DNA of 64,000 nt from Candidatus Hemicellulosilyticus sp. P3 (GTDB taxonomy: Bacteria; Bacteroidota; Bacteroidia; Bacteroidales; P3): contig LPNH01000003.1 in assembly GCA_001543385.1 (NCBI GenBank), forward strand, positions 1 to 64,000. Direction: 5' to 3'. The position numbers were made by a program, and so were the translations under genes. Shown in pieces: positions 46,033 to 55,545 of the stretch (its first letter is position 1; each line of letters begins with the position of its first letter). The notes under the pieces are model-generated. The model worked only from the letters and a program-made list of their open reading frames with translations. It ran no database searches and was not told the origin of the DNA.

Positions 46033-47334
46033 ATGAAACGAATCAGACGGACCATGGCTTTGCTTTGCGCCTGCGCCTGCGCCGCGACGCTGTCGGCACA
46101 GCCCGTGTTGCGGCTCAGCCTGCCGCAAGCCCAGCAGTACGCACTGCAGCACAACTACATCATGATGAACGCCTCGCTGGAGGTGCAGAAAGCCGAGGCG
46201 GCACGCTGGGAGAGCCTGGCCTCGATGTTGCCGCAGGTCACCTCGCAGTTCGACTACAACTCAATGTTGGGCTATGAGATGAAGTTCAATATGGCCGGGG
46301 GATCCATGAGCATCCCGATGAATCCTTACGGCACCTTCTCGCTCACCGCCTCCATCGCCTTCAACGCACAGATGCTGGTGGGGCGCTGGATGAGCAACAA
46401 GGCGATGCGTGTCAGCGAGATTCAACGTCAGCAGACGGAGCTCAGCACCTTGCTGAACGTAAAGAACGCCTATGTCTCCATCTTGGCCATGGAAGATGTG
46501 GTGGGCTTGCTGGATTCCAGCCTGGCCAACATGGAGCGCTTGGAGCAGACCACCATCGAGAGTGTGCGTGCCGGTGCCGCCGAACAGATCAGCGCCGACC
46601 GGCTGTCGGTGCAGGTTGCCTCGTTGCGCAACAGCATCCATGCTAACCGGCGTCAGTTGAACCTGCTCTACAACAGCCTGATACTAATGCTCGGCGCCGA
46701 GCCGGACAGCCGTATCGAACTCACCACACCGCTCGACTCCATCCTGAATGTCAGCCATGCCGCCATGCTTGCCTCCACCGGTTTCGACATCGAGCGCAAC
46801 CACGACTATCGTCTGCTTCAAGAGAGTGAGCGCCTGTCGCACGACCAGGTGAAGCTGGCCTGGTGCAGCTACAGCCCCACCGTCTCGGCATTCTTCCAAT
46901 ACAGCGAGAAGACCTACTTCGGCAAAGACGAGGGCATGAACATGACGCCGCCGCGTGTGTTCGGCTTCACGGTAAGCCTGCCGCTGTTCCAGAGCGGTGC
47001 CCGCCTGGCCAAAGTGAGACAGGCCAAGATCGCCTACCAGGAGAACCTCAACAGCAAACGGCAGGCCGAAGAGGGGCTGATGGTGAGCTACCGCCAGCTC
47101 TGCTTCGACCTGATGTCCGCCATCGAGACCTACCAGAATCAGCGTAGCAACATCGAGGTGTGCAAACGTGTCTTCGACAACACCGCCGAAAAATACCGCT
47201 ACGGGCGTGCCTCCAACGTCGAGGTCACCAACGCCAGCACCGACATCATCTCAGCCGAAAGCAACTACATCCAAGCCGTGTTGAGTGTTGTTTCGGCCCA
47301 GCTCTCGCTGGAAAAACTGCTCAACCGCGACTGA
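46033..47334 (+). CDS. TolC-family outer-membrane efflux protein
   Basis: A 433-residue protein read from ATG 46033 (MKRIRRTMALLCACACAATL), with signal cleavage after LSA. An in-frame ATG at 46012 is possible. Two OEP domains of long alpha-helical hairpins are evident: LSLPQAQQYALQHNYIMMNA then EVQKAEAARWESLASMLPQV in the first, and FGFTVSLPLFQSGARLAKVRQAKIAYQ-type sequence in the second (about residues 310-340). The protein forms the trimeric outer-membrane duct of the RND pump encoded next to it. Confidence 0.92.
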   Translation: MKRIRRTMALLCACACAATLSAQPVLRLSLPQAQQYALQHNYIMMNASLEVQKAEAARWESLASMLPQVTSQFDYNSMLGYEMKFNMAGGSMSIPMNPYGTFSLTASIAFNAQMLVGRWMSNKAMRVSEIQRQQTELSTLLNVKNAYVSILAMEDVVGLLDSSLANMERLEQTTIESVRAGAAEQISADRLSVQVASLRNSIHANRRQLNLLYNSLILMLGAEPDSRIELTTPLDSILNVSHAAMLASTGFDIERNHDYRLLQESERLSHDQVKLAWCSYSPTVSAFFQYSEKTYFGKDEGMNMTPPRVFGFTVSLPLFQSGARLAKVRQAKIAYQENLNSKRQAEEGLMVSYRQLCFDLMSAIETYQNQRSNIEVCKRVFDNTAEKYRYGRASNVEVTNASTDIISAESNYIQAVLSVVSAQLSLEKLLNRD

Positions 47335-47402
47335 TCCGCCGCCCCGCACCGGGAGCCTTTCCGGCAGAAAGAGAAAAAGCATAATCAATATCCTAATCCA
47401 TA

Positions 47403-48434
47403 ATGAAACACGCTACGAAGATTGCAGCAATCGCATTGGCCAGCCTCGTCCTTGCCTCATGTGGAGGCAAAGGCGGCAAACAGGCCACCACCACCAAAAA
47501 AGAGGTGGAGAAAGTCAAAGTGCAGACACTCCAGAGCGAGCGCATCGCCAAGACCATTGAGCTGTCGTCCACGCTCGAAGGCTACGAAACCATGAACATC
47601 TCGCCCAGCATCACCGGGCACATCGAGCACATCTATGTCGAGGTGGGCAGCCGGGTGTCAAAAGGCACCCTGTTGGTACGCATGGACCAGACTCAGCTGA
47701 ACACCACCCGTATCAACCTCTCCAGCACCAAGACCGAGCTGGACCGTGTCAGTGCGCTCAAAGCGTCGGGCAGCATCAGCGAGCAGGTCTACGACCAGAC
47801 CAAGGCCGGCTATGACCAGCTGGTCGAGGCCGAACGCTTCCAGGAGGAAAACACCTTTGTCCGCGCCCAGTTCGCCGGTGTCATCAGCGCCAAAAACTTC
47901 GAGGACGGAGAGATGTACACCGGCGCCCCCATCTTGACGCTGACGCAGATAGGCCGCCTCAAAGCCATCATCAACATCCCCGAAAGTTACTTTCCTCTTG
48001 TCAAACAGGGCATGAAGGTGCAGGTCTACAGTGACATCTATCCCGAGACGAGCTTCCCGGCCACCATCGAGATAGTCTATCCCACCGTCGACGCCTCCAC
48101 CCATACCTTCCAGGCCAAACTCAACATCCCCAACAGCGGCGAGAAAATACGTCCGGGCATGTATGTGCGCACCACCCTTGCCTTGGGCGAGGTGGATGCC
48201 ATCACGGTGCCCTACCAGAGTGTGCTGAAGCTCACGGGCAGCAACGACCGTTACGTCTTTGTCAACCGCGACGGGGTGGCCCGTCGTGTCGACGTGACGC
48301 TGGGACAGCGTTTCGACGACCGTATCGAGGTGATGCCTGTTAAGGCGGGTGAGTTGAAAGAAGGCGACGAACTGGTCGTGACCGGCCAGGCCCGGCTGGT
48401 CGAAGGCTCGGTGCTCGAAATCGTGAAAGACTGA
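47403..48434 (+). CDS. RND efflux periplasmic adaptor (MFP/HlyD family) lipoprotein
   Basis: This 343-residue lipoprotein has signal MKHATKIAAIALASLVLASC with lipobox LASC (Cys20). The adaptor layout is a lipoyl-like half (ISPSITGHIEHIYVEVGSRVSKGTLL), a short helical hairpin (LDRVSALKASGSISEQVYDQ), the second lipoyl half (FVRAQFAGVISAKNFEDGE), a beta-barrel (LKAIINIPESYFPLVKQGMKV) and a membrane-proximal domain ending in VLEIVKD. It links the RND pump and TolC. It lies 68 bases after tolC and 46 before the pump gene. Confidence 0.94.
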   Translation: MKHATKIAAIALASLVLASCGGKGGKQATTTKKEVEKVKVQTLQSERIAKTIELSSTLEGYETMNISPSITGHIEHIYVEVGSRVSKGTLLVRMDQTQLNTTRINLSSTKTELDRVSALKASGSISEQVYDQTKAGYDQLVEAERFQEENTFVRAQFAGVISAKNFEDGEMYTGAPILTLTQIGRLKAIINIPESYFPLVKQGMKVQVYSDIYPETSFPATIEIVYPTVDASTHTFQAKLNIPNSGEKIRPGMYVRTTLALGEVDAITVPYQSVLKLTGSNDRYVFVNRDGVARRVDVTLGQRFDDRIEVMPVKAGELKEGDELVVTGQARLVEGSVLEIVKD

Positions 48435-48480
48435 CCCTGCACCGTTTCCCATTCCAAACACACATTTTTAGAATCCCGAT

Positions 48481-51400
48481 ATGGCAATCTACAAAACCGC
48501 TATACAAAAACCCATCACGACGAGCCTCATCTTCGTAGCCGTCGTCATACTGGGTCTGTTCTCGCTGACACGTCTCCCCATCGACCAGATGCCGGAGATG
48601 GATCCGCCCTACATCACTGTGATGACCACCTATGCGGGAGCCAACGCCAGTGAGATCGAGACGAACATCACAAAGATTATCGAGAACTCGCTCAACTCGG
48701 TCGACGGGTTGAAAAACCTCACCTCCACCAGCCGCGACAACATATCGGTCGTGGTGATGGAATTTGAGTGGGGCATGGACTTGGACGAGGCGCTCAACGA
48801 TATCCGTTCCTACGTCGACCTGGTCTACGACAACCTGCCCGACGGCGTGTCGCGCCCCATGATCCTGAAACTCAACACCAGCGCCATGCCTGTGATGGTA
48901 TACGGCATCACCGCCGAGGAGAGCTATTCCGGTCTGGACCGCATCCTCGAAGACAACGTCGTCAACGTGCTGAACCGTATCGACGGCATCGGCAACCTCA
49001 CCGTCAGCGGCGCCCCCGAGCGCTACATATACATCGATCTCGACCCCAAACAGCTGGAGTCCTTCGGCATCAGCCTGGAACAGGTCGGCAACGCCATCAG
49101 CGCCAACAATCTGGACCTGGCTTCCGGCACCGTGAAAATGGGCAAGGAACAATATCAGATGCGTGTCAAGGGCGAATACGTCGAGAGCGCCGAGATCGCC
49201 GACATCGCCGTGACCACCACCCTGCAGGGCCGCCAGGTCTTTGTGCGCGACCTTGCCACAGTGCGCGACACCATCAAAGACCTCTCTCTTGACGAGAAAA
49301 TCAACGGCAAAGACGGCGCCCGCCTCATCATCACCAAGCAGACCGGTGCCAACACGGTGGCCATCGCCCGTTCCGTGCGCCGCGAGATGGAGAAAATCCA
49401 GCGCACACTGCCGCCAGACATCCAGATTACACTCATCAATGACGGTTCGGAGGAGATTATCAACGCTGTCAACGGCTTGGCTGAAAGCATCTTCTATGCG
49501 CTGCTCTTCGTCGTGATGGTAGTCTTCTTCTTCCTCGGCGACTGGCGCAGCACCGTTATCATCGCGCTGACCATCCCCATATCGTTGCTCACCTCGTTCA
49601 TCTACCTGCTCTTTGTCGACAGCTCGCTGAACATCATCTCGTTGGCCTCGCTCACGGTGGCCATCGGCATGGTGGTCGACGACGCCATCGTCGTGCTGGA
49701 GAATATCACCAAGCATGTAGACCGTGGCGAGAACCCGCGTGAGGCCGCCATCTACGCCACCAACGAGGTGTGGACTTCGGTCATCGCCACCACGCTCGTC
49801 CTCGTGGCCGTCTTTGTGCCGCTGACCATGCTGCCCGGCATGGCGGGTGTCCTCTTCAAGGAGATGGGATGGATTATCACCATCGTGGTCTGCGTCTCGA
49901 CAGTGGCGGCCATCACCCTCATCCCCACGCTGTCGTCGCTGATGCTCAAAGAGAAGCCCTTCTTCCTCAAAGACGAGGATCGCCGGGACTACGAAGAGCG
50001 CCAGCGTCAGCGCCGTTTCTCATACAAGAAAACTGTCGAGCCTGTGCTGCAGCGCATCGAGGGCGCCTACGCCCGTCTGCTGCGCTGGTGTCTGGGCCAC
50101 AAGCGTGTCACCATGCTCGTCGCCCTCGGCATCTTCGTCGTCTCGATGATACCGTTCGCCACCGGCATGATAGGCATGGACTTCATGATGGTGCAAGACA
50201 ACGGACGCATCAGCGTCACGGCGGAGCTGCAGCGCGGCACCCGCATTGAGGAGACTCTCAAGACCGCACGCCGCATGGAGGCCGACGTCAAAGAGATCCT
50301 GGGCGACGACGTGCTGGTCATCTCCACATCGGCCGGCTCCAGCGACGACGCCAGCATGGCGGCGCTCTTCAACAGCACCACCAACAACAAAATCTCCATG
50401 ACGCTGCGTTGCACGAAGAAATACGACCGCGACCGCACCATCTTCGAGATGCAGGAGATGTTGCGTCAGCGTTTTGCCGAATACCCTGAGATTGTCACCT
50501 ACCAGGTCAACCAAGGCTCCTTCGGCGGCATGGGCAGCAACAACCTCAGCATTGAGATCTACGGCTACGACTTCGACCAGACCACCAGCTTCACCCAGGC
50601 ACTGCGCAAACGCATCGAAGACAACGTGCCCGGTGCACGCGACACCAAGGTGAGCCGCGACGAAGACCGCGCTGAGCTGAAAATCGTCTTCGACAAGCAG
50701 AAACTGGCCCTGCACGGGCTCTCCGGGTCGGCGGTGGCGCTCTATGTGCGCAACCGTGTCAACGGCATGTCCGCCGGATACCTGAAAGAAGACGGCGAAG
50801 AGTACAACATCGTGGTGCGCCTGCGCGAAGAATACCGCTCCTCCATCACCGACATTGAAGAGCTCACTGTCCCCACCGCCACCGGGCGTATGGTCAAACT
50901 CAAAGAGCTGGCCTCCATCGAGGAATACTGGTGCCCGCCCACCATCGAGCGCAAGAACCGTCAGCGCTATCTGACCCTGAGCGTCGAGCCCTACAACACC
51001 TCGTTGGGCGAGCTCGCCGCCAGTGTGCAGCATGAAATCGACCAGATGGAGGTGCCGTCGGGTGTGCTCTACGCCCTGGCTGGCAGCTACGAAGACCAGC
51101 AGGAGACCGCGTCGAACATGTTGCTCCTGGGCATGCTGATCATCATGTTGGTCTACATTGTCATGGCCTCGCAGTTCGAGAGCTTCAGCAATCCCTTCAT
51201 CATCATGTTTGCCATTCCCTTCGCCTTGAGCGGTGTGGTCATGGCATTGCTTGTGGCCGGACGCAACCTCGACATGGTGGGTATGCTGGGCATCATCCTG
51301 CTTATCGGCATCGTGGTGAAGAACGGCATCGTGCTGGTCGACTACATCAACCTCATGCGTGAGCGTGATGTGCCGCTCAACGACGCCATCGCCATGTCGG

Positions 51401-51669
51401 GCCAGAGCCGTCTGCGCCCCGTGGTGATGACAGCGCTGACCACCATCCTCGGCATGATCCCCATGGCGCTCTCCACCAGCGAAGGATCGGAGGCTTGGAC
51501 CACCATGGGCATCGTCGTCATCGGAGGCCTGCTCGTCTCCACTTTGGTCACCCTTATCGTGGTGCCGGTGCTCTACAGCGTCTTCAACCGCAAGGAAGAA
51601 GCCGAGAAGCGGGCCAAGTTGCGTAAGAAATTTGTCTTCATGAACATCGAACTCGACAAAAACAGTTGA
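48481..51669 (+). CDS. RND multidrug efflux transporter (AcrB/HAE1 type)
   Basis: This 1062-residue inner-membrane pump has twelve helices and two large periplasmic loops. The proton-relay pair Asp-Asp lies in GMVVDDAIVVLENI (about residues 400-402), and the partner Lys is in GIVVKNGIVLVDYIN (about residue 942). Both are intact, so it should be active. The start MAIYKTAIQKPITTSLIFVA and LIPTLSSLMLKEKPFF are typical. Substrates cannot be inferred. It ends 67 bases before the PG0541-type small gene. Confidence 0.96.
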   Translation: MAIYKTAIQKPITTSLIFVAVVILGLFSLTRLPIDQMPEMDPPYITVMTTYAGANASEIETNITKIIENSLNSVDGLKNLTSTSRDNISVVVMEFEWGMDLDEALNDIRSYVDLVYDNLPDGVSRPMILKLNTSAMPVMVYGITAEESYSGLDRILEDNVVNVLNRIDGIGNLTVSGAPERYIYIDLDPKQLESFGISLEQVGNAISANNLDLASGTVKMGKEQYQMRVKGEYVESAEIADIAVTTTLQGRQVFVRDLATVRDTIKDLSLDEKINGKDGARLIITKQTGANTVAIARSVRREMEKIQRTLPPDIQITLINDGSEEIINAVNGLAESIFYALLFVVMVVFFFLGDWRSTVIIALTIPISLLTSFIYLLFVDSSLNIISLASLTVAIGMVVDDAIVVLENITKHVDRGENPREAAIYATNEVWTSVIATTLVLVAVFVPLTMLPGMAGVLFKEMGWIITIVVCVSTVAAITLIPTLSSLMLKEKPFFLKDEDRRDYEERQRQRRFSYKKTVEPVLQRIEGAYARLLRWCLGHKRVTMLVALGIFVVSMIPFATGMIGMDFMMVQDNGRISVTAELQRGTRIEETLKTARRMEADVKEILGDDVLVISTSAGSSDDASMAALFNSTTNNKISMTLRCTKKYDRDRTIFEMQEMLRQRFAEYPEIVTYQVNQGSFGGMGSNNLSIEIYGYDFDQTTSFTQALRKRIEDNVPGARDTKVSRDEDRAELKIVFDKQKLALHGLSGSAVALYVRNRVNGMSAGYLKEDGEEYNIVVRLREEYRSSITDIEELTVPTATGRMVKLKELASIEEYWCPPTIERKNRQRYLTLSVEPYNTSLGELAASVQHEIDQMEVPSGVLYALAGSYEDQQETASNMLLLGMLIIMLVYIVMASQFESFSNPFIIMFAIPFALSGVVMALLVAGRNLDMVGMLGIILLIGIVVKNGIVLVDYINLMRERDVPLNDAIAMSGQSRLRPVVMTALTTILGMIPMALSTSEGSEAWTTMGIVVIGGLLVSTLVTLIVVPVLYSVFNRKEEAEKRAKLRKKFVFMNIELDKNS

Positions 51670-51736
51670 CGTATCAGCCTCTGCAAGTGCAGAAGAGTGT
51701 ATGATGCAACCCAACAACCAAGCAATCCAACAACCA

Positions 51737-52030
51737 ATGAAAAGTGTTTTAATTGTTTTCAACCAAGCTAACACCGAACGTGTCGAGTATATGCTCGACA
51801 CGCTTGGTGTGCGCGGTTTCACCTTCTGGGAGAATGTGCAGGGCCGCGGACATGAGTCGGGCGACCCTCACCGTGGCACGCACACCTGGCCCGAGATGAA
51901 CAATGCCGTATTGGCAGTCGTGGACGACGGCAAAGTCGACGCATTGCTGACCGCTGTGCGCAAGCTGGACAAGCGTAACGAAGAGGTGGGCATCAGGGCA
52001 TTTGTGTGGGAAATCACAGCGATGGTCTGA
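51737..52030 (+). CDS. PG0541-family transporter-associated small protein
   Basis: A 97-residue soluble protein read from ATG 51737 (MKSVLIVFNQANTERVEYML). It has an alternating strand-helix pattern like a PII-type ferredoxin fold: LIVFNQANTERVEYMLDTLG, then FTFWENVQGRGHESGDPHRG and ALLTAVRKLDKRNEEVGIRA. It matches my memory of the PG0541-type proteins found after RND genes in Bacteroidota. Their role is unproven. A regulatory or metal/nucleotide-sensing role for the pump is a plausible inference from fold and position. An upstream ATG at 51701 gives a repetitive Gln/Asn leader and is not preferred. Confidence 0.8.
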   Translation: MKSVLIVFNQANTERVEYMLDTLGVRGFTFWENVQGRGHESGDPHRGTHTWPEMNNAVLAVVDDGKVDALLTAVRKLDKRNEEVGIRAFVWEITAMV

Positions 52031-52108
52031 TCCGTGCCCCGTCGGTCGGCGCTTTTGCCCGTACATCGGGCGGAGGTGCGGCACACGCCGGTGTTCTTAC
52101 AGGAATTA

Positions 52109-52152
52109 ACACAAAGAAAGCGGGACCTGTGCAGGTCCCGCTTTCTTTGTGT
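52109..52152. terminator. Perfect 20-base-pair bidirectional terminator hairpin
   Basis: ACACAAAGAAAGCGGGACCT (52109-52128) pairs perfectly with 52133-52152 around the GTGC loop. It sits between the convergent PG0541-type and PepSY-like genes. The stem is exceptionally long and free of mismatches. Confidence 0.85.
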
Positions 52153-52168
52153 CTCTGTGTTCCGGCGT

Positions 52169-52588
52169 TCAGTCGTCGACCCGCTGGATATGGCCGTAGC
52201 GGTCGTAGTGCAGCTCAAGTCCTGTGTTGAGCACCACCGTGTGGCCCTCAGCGTGGCGCGAGACGTGTGCGATATAAGAGTCGGGATATTGCCGGCGGAT
52301 AAAATCGCCGATACCTTCGGGCAGGAAATGATTGGGAAATCCGTACTCGTTGTCAATGCTGAGCCATTGTCCCTTCCTGTTGAATGTGATGGCGGTGCCG
52401 TCTTCGAGCATCGCGTTGTAGCGGCCGTCTTCGCGTTCCACATGCAGCACCGCTACACGCGGCCAGTAGTCGTTAATGAAAGTCTGCGCCGTCTTGGGCA
52501 TCTGTTTCACGCCGACCGGCCTGCCGGCGGCCATGGCTGCCGCTGCACAAAATGCTATGGCGCAGAGCAGAAGAGAGATTCGTTTCAT
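52169..52588 (-). CDS. PepSY-like (DUF2874) exported protein
   Basis: This 139-residue protein has a signal peptide (MKRISLLLCAIAFCAAAAMA). It contains the short beta-rich PepSY-like unit seen in Bacteroidota exported proteins: MPKTAQTFINDYWPRVAVLHVE, YNAMLEDGTAITFNRKGQWL, IRRQYPDSYIAHV and LNTGLELHYDRYGHI. The repeated pattern of strand, turn and Asp/Gly suggests two copies of one fold. Function is unknown, perhaps periplasmic protein or cell-surface binding. Confidence 0.8.
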   Translation of the reverse strand: MKRISLLLCAIAFCAAAAMAAGRPVGVKQMPKTAQTFINDYWPRVAVLHVEREDGRYNAMLEDGTAITFNRKGQWLSIDNEYGFPNHFLPEGIGDFIRRQYPDSYIAHVSRHAEGHTVVLNTGLELHYDRYGHIQRVDD

Positions 52589-52663
52589 ATTGCGGTGTTT
52601 TCAATGTTCAATTTCATCCGACGTTTTCTCGCCGTGCCAAAAATCAAGCAAGCATCACTCGGG

Positions 52664-54070
52664 TCATTCGGCTTGTCGAAAACGTTCAAATTCCAGTCTT
52701 CGGGCAGCCGACGGGGCTCCGCTGTCGTCGCCGTTCACCCACACACGTTCAATGCGGCTGTGGAACGTCATCCCCTCTAACGGTGACCAGCCGCACTTGT
52801 AGCGCAGCGTGTCGCGGCGCACCGTTTCGCCGGCAGGGCAGGGGCGCACCAGCACCAGGTCGGCATGATAGCCTTGGCGCAGAAACCCGCGGTGGCGTAT
52901 GCCGAACAGCCGTGCCGGGTTGTGGCACATCTTCTCCACAATCAACGGCAGCCAGTGGGCCGTCATGCTGTCACGGTCGGCAGACATCCGCCCCGCATCG
53001 TTCATCAACGCTTCGAGCATCATCTGCAACGAGTGCTGTATGGACGGTATACCGCTCGGGGCGTCGAAATAAGGCTTCAGCTTGGCCTCAAGCGGGTGCG
53101 GGGCGTGGTCGGTGGCGATGGTGTCGATCAGGCCGTCCTCCAGTGCCGCCCACAGCGCCATCCGGTCGTCGTTGCTCTTGATGGAAGGGTTGCACTTGAT
53201 GCGGTTGCCTAATCCGGCATAGTCCCGGTCGTCAAACCACAAATGGTTGGGGCTCACCTCGGCGGTGATGTGTTTATGTTCGAGCGGAAAATTGCTCAGC
53301 AGGCTCAGTTCGGTTGCGGTGCTGAGATGGGCGATGTGCAGCCTTGTGCGGTGGCGCCGCGCCCGTTCGACAGCCTGATATGACGCCACAAAACAGGCCT
53401 CCGTGTTGCGCACCTTGGGGTGCAGCGCCGCCGTCTCGCCCGCGGTGCCGCCGAACTCGGCCCTGAGGCTTGCCATATTGCTGCGCACAATCGGTTCCGA
53501 TTCACAGTGGGCGACAATCAACTTGCGGCTACGCTCGAACAGCTTGTCAAGCACCGCCTCGTCGTCCACCAGCATATTGCCCGTGCTGCTGCCCAGAAAG
53601 AGCTTGACGGCGGCGTAACGCGCCGGGTCGACAGACAGCAGCCAGTCGATATTGTCGTTTGTGGCCCCCAGCATGAACCCAAAGTTGACCGCGCTCGTGG
53701 CTTCCGCCCTGCGCTCCTTGGCCTCCAAAGCCTCCATGCTCACGGTGGGTGGCTGGGTGTTGGGCATGTCGACGACCGACGTCACGCCGCCGGCCCGCGC
53801 CGCCCGGCTCTCGCTGTCGAAGTCGCCGGCGGGGTTGCTCCCGTCGCCGCCGTCGCGGAAATGTACGTGGGTGTCGATGACGCCGGGCAGCAGATAGCAA
53901 CCCGTGGCGTCGACCTCTTCGCATCCTTCGGACACCGGCAGGGCGTGCGTCGCGCTCTCCGTGTTGTGTGGCGCGATGCCGGCGATGCAGTCTCCGGCAA
54001 TCAGCAGGTCGCCCTCAAACAGCCGGCCCTCGTTGACCAACGTGGCGTTGCGGATAATACAGTCGGCCAT
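52664..54070 (-). CDS. pyrC: Dihydroorotase
   Basis: A 468-residue zinc amidohydrolase read from ATG 54070 (MADCIIRNATLVNEGRLFEG). The metal motif is DTHVHFRDGG, with the HxH pair and later VDMPNTQPPTVS. Active-site features include AHLSTATELSLL and TDHAPHPLEAK with the catalytic Asp. It closes the pyrimidine ring by converting carbamoyl aspartate to dihydroorotate. The ATG shares one base with the stop of the WG-repeat gene upstream (TGATG), so translation is coupled although the functions look unrelated. Confidence 0.94.
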   Translation of the reverse strand: MADCIIRNATLVNEGRLFEGDLLIAGDCIAGIAPHNTESATHALPVSEGCEEVDATGCYLLPGVIDTHVHFRDGGDGSNPAGDFDSESRAARAGGVTSVVDMPNTQPPTVSMEALEAKERRAEATSAVNFGFMLGATNDNIDWLLSVDPARYAAVKLFLGSSTGNMLVDDEAVLDKLFERSRKLIVAHCESEPIVRSNMASLRAEFGGTAGETAALHPKVRNTEACFVASYQAVERARRHRTRLHIAHLSTATELSLLSNFPLEHKHITAEVSPNHLWFDDRDYAGLGNRIKCNPSIKSNDDRMALWAALEDGLIDTIATDHAPHPLEAKLKPYFDAPSGIPSIQHSLQMMLEALMNDAGRMSADRDSMTAHWLPLIVEKMCHNPARLFGIRHRGFLRQGYHADLVLVRPCPAGETVRRDTLRYKCGWSPLEGMTFHSRIERVWVNGDDSGAPSAARRLEFERFRQAE

Positions 54071-55425
54071 CAGAACTTCTGTTTCTCGGCCCATTGGCGC
54101 CCGGCCACCTGGGCCTCCGAAGAGGTGTTGTATTGATTCGTCACAACAAAGCGTCCCGTATGGTCGATACATCCCCAGCGTCCGGACAGCTTGGCGGGGG
54201 CCACACGGTTGTTCCATGTATAGATGAACAGTTTGGCTCCCTCAAAGACGGGCCGAATGACCCATTTGCCCTCATAGTCCACATAGCCCCAATGCTTCGA
54301 TTCGGGATCGCAGATAGGGTAGAGCCAGTGTCCGGGCTCTTGCCCGGTGTCCCATTCACGGCCGGCCGTCCATGCTTCGGTGGACAGGGTGAACACATTC
54401 TTCGACAGCAGGTTGCCTTGGTCGTCGATGCTGGCCCACAGTCCGTCGAGTTTGGCTGTGGCGAAACGTCCCGTGTCGTTGGCAAACTGCGACACTTCCT
54501 CATAGCGGGGCGCTATGACCCATTCGCCGCGATAGTTCACCCATCCCCACAACCGGCTGTCGGGGTGGCACACAGGCAGCCGCCATCCGTCAACAGGGCG
54601 CTTGTGCTCCAGCTGCAGCAGCGCGTAGGCGGCATCCTCGCGGCTGGCGAAAATACACTCTGAGACGACACGCCCGTTGCGGTCAATGTTGCCCCAGCGG
54701 CCGTCCAGTTTCACTTGGGCGTAGCCGTACTTGTTGTCTGCGCCGAAGTGGCGGCATTCGTCGTACTTGGCCTCCACCACCCAGCGGCCCAGATAGTTGA
54801 CATAGCCCCATTTGCCCGTGTGCGGGTGCAGCGCCGGCATCCGCCAGATGTCGTACAGCTTGCCGGCCGTCCATTGCCGTCCGGCCTCTTCGGCCTCCTC
54901 ACGGGTGAGGAAGATATTGTTGATGATAAGTATGCCTTTGCCGTCGATACAGCCCCAGCGCCCCTCGGCCCGCACCGTGGCAAAACACATCGGTTCCTTG
55001 CCGATATAGGCGTTGGCGGCCTCATAGACAGGCCGGTATTTCCATTGTCCGTAATAGTTGACAAACCCCCAGCGGCCGTCGGCGGGGTTGCGGGCGGGGT
55101 AGACCCATTTGCCCGGCTCGTCGTTGCGTTGCCATTCGCTGCCGGCGGCTTCGGCCTCTTCGCGGGTGGTGAAAATGTTGCGCACCACCATATTGCCTTC
55201 GGCGTCGATACAGCCCCACCTGTTGTCCAGTTTCACCGTCGCATAGCGGCGCACACCGCTGCTGAATGCATAGGCTTTCTGGAAACGCGGGGCGATCTGC
55301 CAGGCTCCGCCGCTGTTCTTAAACCCGTACAGGCGGCTGCCCGCGTCGGCTGCCGGCGTCTGGGCGGACCCTGTCCCGGCGGCGGCCACCGCGGCGAGAA
55401 ACAAAAGTATGGAAATACTCCTCAT
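54070..55425 (-). CDS. WG-repeat exported protein
   Basis: This 451-residue protein has a signal peptide (MRSISILLFLAAVAAAGTGS). The rest is at least nine WG repeats, each like WGCIDAEGNMVV, WGFVNYYGQWKYRPVY, WGYVNYLGRWVVEAKYDE, WGWVNYRGEWVIAPRYEEV and WGYVDYEGKWVIRPVFE. Longer and shorter forms alternate and are spaced by a FxTREEAEAAG-type linker. WG repeats form beta-rich solenoid-like surfaces for binding. No enzyme motif is seen. It precedes pyrC with a one-base overlap and has its own minus-strand promoter. Confidence 0.9.
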   Translation of the reverse strand: MRSISILLFLAAVAAAGTGSAQTPAADAGSRLYGFKNSGGAWQIAPRFQKAYAFSSGVRRYATVKLDNRWGCIDAEGNMVVRNIFTTREEAEAAGSEWQRNDEPGKWVYPARNPADGRWGFVNYYGQWKYRPVYEAANAYIGKEPMCFATVRAEGRWGCIDGKGILIINNIFLTREEAEEAGRQWTAGKLYDIWRMPALHPHTGKWGYVNYLGRWVVEAKYDECRHFGADNKYGYAQVKLDGRWGNIDRNGRVVSECIFASREDAAYALLQLEHKRPVDGWRLPVCHPDSRLWGWVNYRGEWVIAPRYEEVSQFANDTGRFATAKLDGLWASIDDQGNLLSKNVFTLSTEAWTAGREWDTGQEPGHWLYPICDPESKHWGYVDYEGKWVIRPVFEGAKLFIYTWNNRVAPAKLSGRWGCIDHTGRFVVTNQYNTSSEAQVAGRQWAEKQKF

Positions 55426-55456
55426 GCGTGTCTGGAATTGCTAATATAACGTTTTG

Positions 55457-55464
55457 CAAATCTA
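55457..55464 (-). promoter_or_regulatory. -7 element of the WG-repeat/pyrC unit
   Basis: TAGATTTG on the minus strand (55464-55457), 32 bases before ATG 55425. No clear -33 TTTG. Divergent from the glyA promoter. Confidence 0.6.
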
Positions 55465-55497
55465 CTAATAATTATCCAATTGTTTGCGAAAAAATCC

Positions 55498-55505
55498 TAT
55501 ATTTG
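55498..55505 (+). promoter_or_regulatory. -7 element of glyA
   Basis: TATATTTG at 55498-55505, 41 bases before ATG 55546. Several TTTG/TTG candidates lie upstream, none at 19-23 bases. The leader of about 36 bases is too short for a glycine riboswitch. Confidence 0.65.
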
Positions 55506-55545
55506 CAAAACAGTCAACCAATCTATTTTTAATCATAATTTTGAC

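Noticed and set aside
55506-55545. Glycine riboswitch upstream of glyA
   Set aside because: The leader after the -7 element is about 36 bases, too short for the aptamer.
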